Origin: Pollenia angustigena
Lineage: Eukaryota > Arthropoda > Insecta > Diptera > Polleniidae
Assembly (NCBI GenBank): GCA_930367215.1
Contig: OV884056.1
Coordinates: 248,275,127 to 248,339,126 of the forward strand
Length of the DNA: 64,000 nucleotides
Reading direction: 5' to 3'
Shown here: in pieces, positions 58,101 to 64,000 of the stretch
Layout: the number at the start of each line of letters is the position of its first letter
Position numbering within the stretch: position 1 is the stretch's first letter
Made by a program: the position numbers and the translations under genes
Notes under the pieces: model-generated
The model's input: only the letters and a program-made list of their open reading frames with translations
The model's database searches: none
Told to the model about the DNA's origin: nothing

Positions 58101-58373
58101 ACCCAGTAAAAATTTCGCTTACTTTTTCAAAATGAATAGCTTATTTAACTCATTATTTAGTAGTTTTCTTCTATAACTACATGTATAACAACTTCTATAA
58201 CTACTTTTTTCTGGATGTATTTAAGTACAAAAATAATGAATTACTTTTAAATGCGTTCGTTTTAGGACATGCCTTGTAAAATTCATTGGTTCTTTCAGTA
58301 GAATTGTAAGTAGTGCCTTCATATTATTTTGATTACTCAACACATTATTTTGTAGGCGAAGTTTTTACTGGGT
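58101..58373. mobile_element. MITE with ACCCAGTAAAAA ends plus a duplicated right end
   Basis: acccagtaaaaatttcgctt at the left is mirrored by ggcgaagtttttactgggt at the right. The last 45 bp (gattactcaacacattattt to actgggtat) occur again at 58485-58529. Confidence 0.6.
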
Positions 58374-58529
58374 ATGCAAGCAGATTCAAACAGCTTTATA
58401 CCCAAAAAATAAGTGATGAACTGCCAAGCCAACCTAACCCCAAAATAACAACAACAAAAACTGTCAAATCTGATTCTGATTTCTGATTACTCAACACATT
58501 ATTTTGTAGGCGAAGTTTTTACTGGGTAT

Positions 58530-60245
58530 TAAAAAAATTTTACTTATAGTAAAGCTGGGAGTTATAATAAAACAAAAAGAAAAGAAGTATCTTTTCCTAA
58601 CGTAAAATGTATCAAAAAAGTGGCAAGAATCACAAAAAGTACCACATTTGGGTGCATTTTGTAAAAGTGGCCAAATAGTATCCAAGCTGTCGAAAAAGTG
58701 GCAAATTGCCACTTTAGTGGCACCAACGGTAACGCTGAGTGTGCACACGTACGTAATAAAAGAGTATAATAATAGAGAAAAGAGAAATCGCGGCGCCCTG
58801 ATTTTGCCGATTGCAGACGTAAAATTAATTAATGTTCGATTGTTTCACTTGAGTTCCCTACAATTGATCAGTTTTATAACAAAAACAGAACACAAAATAA
58901 TGTTTGTTACTTTTGTGAAAATAGTTATAAATGGTTTTTGTACTAATACACAAACACTAAAAAATAGATATCTCTTCTGGGTGTGTGTACCGTTTGCTAA
59001 ATAATGTTCGGCTTATTTTCGAACACTGCTTTAGACACATTGAAATCAAAAGAAATTTTTAGTTGAATTATTTAAAAATTTACCGTAGTTTTTCGTGGTT
59101 TTAAAAGTAGTCCAGGTAAGGATAATTGGTAAGTACTCATAGAAATATTTTTTCCAGTTTTTCAAAATTAATTTGATTTCAATTCATTCGAATTCGATTT
59201 CCACCACATAACCGTATACATAAATATTAAAGTTTTAATAAAAAAAAGTAAAAGAAAAACTGAGTTTTAACTTTTTAATTATAAACTCCTCCTTTCCACA
59301 ATGGGTTAAATTTGATCGTGCATTTGAAGGGAGTAAAAATATGTAAATAAATTCCATTCTAACTATAACATAAATTATAATTAAAACATAAAAAATGCGG
59401 TTTTAAACAACAACAACAAAAATAAAGAACGACTGATAAACGAAAGCGCAAGCAAGACAAAACAGCCAGCACTCAAGCAAGAAATTTGTTAATAAATCAC
59501 GAAATATAGTGTTAGCAAGTTGAATTAATTTTTTTTTTTTTAAACAAAATTTTTCTAAGTTTTAAGAAGCTTTAAAATAAAAAACCTTAAATGTTTAAAT
59601 ACCTATACATACATATTTTCTATTAGAAAGGTGATGTAAGAAAAGATTTTGGTGAAAACTTAATAAAAAACAGCAGCTGTTGATGATGTGTACTTGAATT
59701 ACGAGGGTAAATTAAGAAGTCTTATTTAATTTAGAAATTGTAATTTTCAAAATCGATTGATCCTTTTTGTAGTTTTTTTTTTTATTTTTAAATATTTTGT
59801 AAATTTAAAAAGAACAAGATAAGTTTTACTTAGAAACATCTTTAATTTTTTATTATAAGTAAAAATATTAAAACATTGGGGCAAATTCGTTTAATAACGA
59901 TCGAAATTGTTGATTCGAATATATAATGTATAATTCGAATGTGAATTAACTAAGCTTAAAACAAGTTTTTTTTTTAATAAGGTCCAATTGATGTTCAAAT
60001 GTGCGGGGTATTCAACAATTTTTTTTTGTTATTGTATTTAACAAATCAAATTTTTAACAACTCTACGTAGTTTAGTCGGCAAAAAAGAAATTTACACCAC
60101 ATTTTCAAGAGATCAAAAATAAATTTCAGTTTTTTTATCAAGAATAAAAATTAGGAATTATGCACAAATAACAAAATCTTTTAAATTAAAAAATAAGGAT
60201 AAGGACAATAATAACCACAACAAATCTGCAAACATAGAAAAATAA
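58530..60245. other. spacer
   Basis: 58870-58990 shares aacagaacac and caaacactaaaaaat with an inverted stretch near 21842-21900. 60118-60180 (tttttttatcaagaataaaa) recurs at 63340. No gene is supported. Confidence 0.35.
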
Positions 60246-60743
60246 GAGAACAAATTTTACAGTGTAAAATACATACCTGGGTTTACCGATAAAAATATAA
60301 TACGGTCGTCAATAAAAACAAAAAACATCTGTTTTGCATACAAACCCAATTTGACATTAAGTACAATTTTTTCTAGAGTTAAGGCTCCAATTAATAAACA
60401 AAAACAAAGTAACATTGTATACGAATTACAATGTGAAGGAAATGACAAACAGCCATGCGAGCTAATTTATATAGGAACAACAAAACGTACACTGGAGGCA
60501 AGAATGGGAGAACACAAGATGGACATAATGCGGAGAAAGGAGACAACAGCACTAGCACAACACATCCTACATACTGGTCACACAATTAGGTTCGATGATG
60601 TAAAAATTCTAGATAAAGAAAATAAAGAAAGAAAGAGGTACACAATTGAAAGCCTAAGAATCCAACAACAAATTAATAGAACAATGAATTTGAAGGAAGA
60701 CACGAACAAAATAAATGTGAGCTATATTGTTGCCATTACTTGA
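60246..60743 (+). pseudogene. Penelope-like retroelement, 5'-truncated, GIY-YIG domain intact
   Basis: The frame is open from after a TAA at 60243 to the TGA at 60741-60743 (165 residues) and has no start of its own. It opens with NKFYSVKYIPGFTDKNI, the segment following the reverse transcriptase in Penelope elements. It then has KQSNIVYELQCEGNDKQPC and ELIYIGTTKRTLEARMGEHK, the GIY-YIG endonuclease core with Tyr, Gly, Arg and Glu present. The reverse transcriptase is missing, as is common for these elements, which usually insert with 5' truncation. The frame has no stop, which suggests a fairly young copy. It is not a cindr exon: it runs on the opposite strand. Confidence 0.85.
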
Positions 60744-62285
60744 GCTGTGATATATTTAAAGTTTAAAGTAATATGTATTTTTTTAAATATTAAAATTAAT
60801 TTTTATATTTTTATGATCCTGAGTACATCTAAAACTTTTTAATGTGATTAAATTTCATATTGTAAGTCTTTATTGTTTATGTGGTACCAAGGCGAATTCA
60901 ACAAGGTAAACTCGTCGCTACAACAATTACAACTCTAACAAAAATAACAGGCATTTTGTTAGTGTAACATATCCGAGTTGTCAAAATGGTTGTTTACAAA
61001 AAGTGTGAATAAAAAGTAAACAATACAATTTTTTATTGATTTTTTTTATATTAAAAGTTGTGTGTTTATGAACCGATCTAAACAAAATTTAATGTATTCT
61101 GTGTTTTTGAAGATTAAATGTTAAGGGTGCATTCTGCCATGCATTTATATTAGTTTTTTTTAATCAAAGTGTGTATAAATTTTCAAGGCACGATGTTTCA
61201 CATTGGGGTTTTTGACTCGTTTCCAACTAAACCAATTGTGTTGGAGTTCACTTCAGAAATACTTAGCAGAAGTGGAAAGAATTTTACACCAATATTGTTC
61301 TTTTATTTTGAGTTTTTTCGAAAGTGAGAGTATTTTGAACAGTCGGACATGGCTAAATAGACTAAAAATTGCTCAAGGACCCAGCATATGCATAAAAATT
61401 AGAAACAAATGTAGCTTACCAACGCAGCTCCAACAAAAAAGGACATAGAGGAATAGAAAATTGAAAAATAAGAAGAACAAATTTCATGGTAAAATTCTAC
61501 AAAATGCATAGTTTCAGAGTAATGGACTTCTGAAGCTTTCATATGAATTTGCGATTTTCCACTACATTTGTAAACGTATGTGGCCATTATTAGTGTCTTT
61601 CTGAAAATGTAAAATTTATTGTTAACTTTTTAACTCTTTACCTCCTAATACAGTTTTTACAAAAATTTATATCAAAACGTCACGGAAGTGCACTAGGAAT
61701 CAAAAATTTAATCAAATAAACCCCAGCTTCGTTTGATAAACCTTCTCCACATAGCCGGCCTTCGGTTGGGCGTAAGGATTTTCTCATCTATGGTATACCA
61801 AACACCGACTTTGCAAAATAAAGGTTCTTGGCATAGCAATTGATATGCTTACTATAATATTTTCGCAAACTCATCGCCGCTCCTTTATGGATTAAGAATT
61901 TTTAAATAAAAGCTCTTAAATTATACCAATATTAGCTACTATAACAAACAATCGACGAAACGTCGGGAACAAAATATTGTAATTAAAAATTGAATTTTAT
62001 TTACATTGAAGAAATTTAGGCCCTATTAGCTTGACAAAAATAATATTCATAAATTCATCACTCTGGCCAAAGAAACAACTACAACAAAAATTTTGTATTC
62101 CCAAAAATTACTTTGATAATAAACTGGCAAGTTCGCGGCTTAAAAGAAACTTAAACTGGCAACATGCTTTTGCAAGTTGTTTTTGTTTTTCTTAACCTAC
62201 TTACAACTATGTAAGAAGAGATAAACTCAACATCAACAATTAACAGGTTGGTGTTTTTGTTTAAACTTTGATATTGTTACAAGTA
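60744..62285. repeat. spacer with repeat fragments
   Basis: 61290-61400 (tttcgaaagtgagagt, ctcaaggacccagcatatgc) is a fragment of the B-type DINE-like element. 61735-61830 (agccggccttcggttgggcg then gattttctcatctatggtat) is a piece of the GCCGGCC foldback. 62091-62121 is a direct repeat of 63400-63430. No gene. Confidence 0.5.
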
Positions 62286-63194
62286 TCGGGTGATTTTTTA
62301 GCTATTATCTTTTTGGCAACACTGGTTTAAACAGCTGACGCACGTTTCGTGTTTTGTTTCACTGTCGAACACCTTCAGTTTGGTCTATAATTTAACCATG
62401 AATGGTCTTACAAACGAATAACGCTTGCAAATTATTGAATTTTATTATCAAAATGCGTGCTCTGTTAAGAAAGTTCATCGCGAGATTCTTGGTTTATTTT
62501 TGGCTCAATGGGTACGTTAATAAGCAGAATTGTCGATTTTGGAGTGAAGATCAGCCAGAAGCATTGCAAGAGCTACCAATGCATCCCATCACAGATTGGT
62601 GCGGTTTATGGGCTGGTGGCATCATTGGACCGTACTTCTTCAAAGATGATGCGAATCGTAACGTAACTGTGAATGGTGAGCACTACCGTGAGATGATATC
62701 CAACTTTTTTTTTGGCAAAAATGCAAGAGCTTGACTTGCATGACATGTGGTTTCAACAAGACGGTGCCACATGCCACACAGCACGCTTAACAATGGACTT
62801 ATTGAGGGGCGAGTTCGGTGAACATTTTATTTCACGTTCGGGACTGGTCAATTGGCCGCCTAGATCGTGCGATTTAACGCCTTTAGACTATTTTGGTGGG
62901 CTATGTTAAAGCTCATGTCTACACATACATGCCCGCTTCAATTGACGCATTGGAAGACAACATTGAAGCATTTATTAATGAGATACCGGCCGAAATGTTG
63001 GAAAGAGTATGCCAAAATTGGACTAAGCGGATGGACCAATTGAGGCGCAGTCACGGTCAACATATGCATGAAATAATCTTCAATCATTAAATTATATGGA
63101 CCGTACTATCGATTCAAATAAAGATTTCATGCATTTTTCTGAATTTTATGTGTTTTTTTTAAGCTTTCCTATAGCTCTTAAAAAATCACCCATT
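62286..63194 (+). mobile_element. rosa-like mariner, internally deleted
   Basis: TA-flanked, with inverted ends GGGTGATTTTTTAGCTAT and, reversed, GGGTGATTTTTTAAGAGCTAT. 909 bp, with the transposase relic 62398-63090 inside. Confidence 0.85.
62398..63090 (+). pseudogene. rosa-like (DD41D) mariner transposase, internally deleted
   Basis: ATG at 62398, with MNGLTNE then a stop, then RLQIIEFYYQNACSVKKVHR. A deletion joins this to LVYFWLNGYVNKQNCRFW, removing the rest of the DNA-binding domain and the first catalytic Asp. The remainder is well kept in two frames: WCGLWAGGIIGPYFF, then ELDLHDMWFQQDGATCHTA, NWPPRSCDLTPLDYF and the end EIIFNH. The Asp of QQDGA and the Asp of TPLD are separated by 41 residues, the spacing of the rosa group. 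A frame change near 62720 and another near 62890 (FGG for the usual FLWG) break it. It is younger than the other mariner copies here. Confidence 0.85.
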
Positions 63195-64000
63195 AGAACT
63201 GTTGCTTAACAGTTTTATTTGGCTTAATATCTTTAGTTTTTCTAAAATCTTTTTGGATGAAGTTTCCTGACGATCTGGCCTAAGCAACCAGTGAAATGCG
63301 CATAGGAATAGCTTATCCCATCAACAATAAATTTCAGTGTTTTTTATCAAGAATAAAAATTAGGAATTAAACACGAATAACAAAATCTTTTAAATTAAAA
63401 TTTTGTATTCCCAAAAATTACTTTGATAAGATATTTAAATCCTAAATTTTTCGAAATTATTGGCCAATATCACCTCAGAAATTTGGCACTTAGGATCGCC
63501 TTTTTGAACCCACTTGCCAACCAGTTTAAAACCGCTTGTTTGCTGCTGATTGAATTGATTTAAGGTATTTTAGTTGTTTTATCATTATTTCCAGACCAAT
63601 TTACATTATTCCTGAATTTGTCTCACAACCGAAAGATATTGGAGTTTAAAAGTCACCATTTAAAATTTTGTACTCATAATAATCTGTAATAGTTAAAAAA
63701 AATATCAAAGAAAAAGTATGAGTGCTTAATAAAAAACAAACATACACCCCCCCGCCTTGCTCTATTTCAAACCATCATTAATTAGCTTTTATGGCCAATT
63801 TCACCAATTTATTTTAATATCAATTTATGTTTAAAATTCTTTTTTCATGTCCAATAAAAATAAAATTATATGAAAAACTATATTTATATATGAATTAATA
63901 TTTGATCAGTGTTCGAAAAAAATACTTAATATCGCTCTCTAGTGTTCAGTTCGGTTGATTTGTGGAAAATTTGTGTAGTAAATCATTAAAAAAAAAAGTT
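63195..64000. other. spacer with repeat fragment
   Basis: 63250-63350 (gacgatctggcctaagcaac, cagtgaaatgcgcatagga) repeats 53430-53520. Otherwise AT-rich without a supported gene. Confidence 0.4.

Noticed and set aside
58648..59004. 118-residue plus-strand frame
   Set aside because: Overlaps decayed inverted-repeat sequence shared with 21.8-21.9 kb; no known motif or splice context.
60270..60285. Minus-strand donor-like AAACCCAG/GTATGT near 60270 as an upstream cindr exon
   Set aside because: The position lies within the open Penelope-like frame on the plus strand and no conserved minus-strand coding text precedes the site.

Overview
This window is AT-rich, intron- and transposon-dominated nuclear DNA from an insect, most likely a higher (schizophoran, perhaps calyptrate) fly. 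The pointers are a recognisable dipteran cindr gene, several rosa-like mariner copies, DINE-1/mini-me-type repeats with a GGACAGACGG-type tract, and a 27 kb intron packed with small DNA transposons. The species assignment is inference; no ribosomal, mitochondrial or bacterial sequence is visible.

Only one host gene is supported. It lies on the minus strand and is read as cindr, the single fly homologue of CIN85/CD2AP. Its last coding exon (26679 to 25370) carries a capping-protein-interaction motif and a C-terminal coiled coil. The preceding exon (27615 to 27016) joins it in phase across a 336 bp intron. A tiny candidate first exon (54650 to 54611) has an ATG, a consensus GTGAGT donor and the right phase to splice 27 kb downstream onto that exon. 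This would give a 649-residue protein without SH3 domains. SH3-coding exons of a long form are not visible and may lie beyond position 64000.

The rest is a layered transposon landscape. 1-23400 (downstream of the gene) holds tRNA-derived SINE copies, TTAA-flanked MITEs, many palindromic MITEs, two DINE-like elements, two GCCGGCC foldback elements and a decayed mariner (17884-18751). 23450-24773 is a hAT-type element with a perfect 8 bp target duplication. The large intron (27616-54610) contains a Tc1-like element (28487-31489) whose terminal repeat was later hit by a hAT element, four further hAT-type elements with 8 bp duplications (32008, 37518, 47405, 49242), a DINE-like element with a seven-unit 152 bp array (33213-34773), a complete non-autonomous Helitron (38964-40201), and a 1.5 kb foldback palindrome nested in a hAT (49663-51154). 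Upstream of the candidate first exon lie two hairpin MITEs, a Tc1-like transposase relic (57290-57990), a 5'-truncated Penelope-like element with a GIY-YIG domain (60246-60743) and an internally deleted DD41D mariner (62286-63194).

No novel enzymatic or defence system was found. The most informative content is structural: nested insertions whose order can be read from target duplications and empty sites, a recurrent TTAA-targeting MITE group with GG-type termini, mariner copies that lost the same part of their transposase, and the possible SH3-less cindr promoter.
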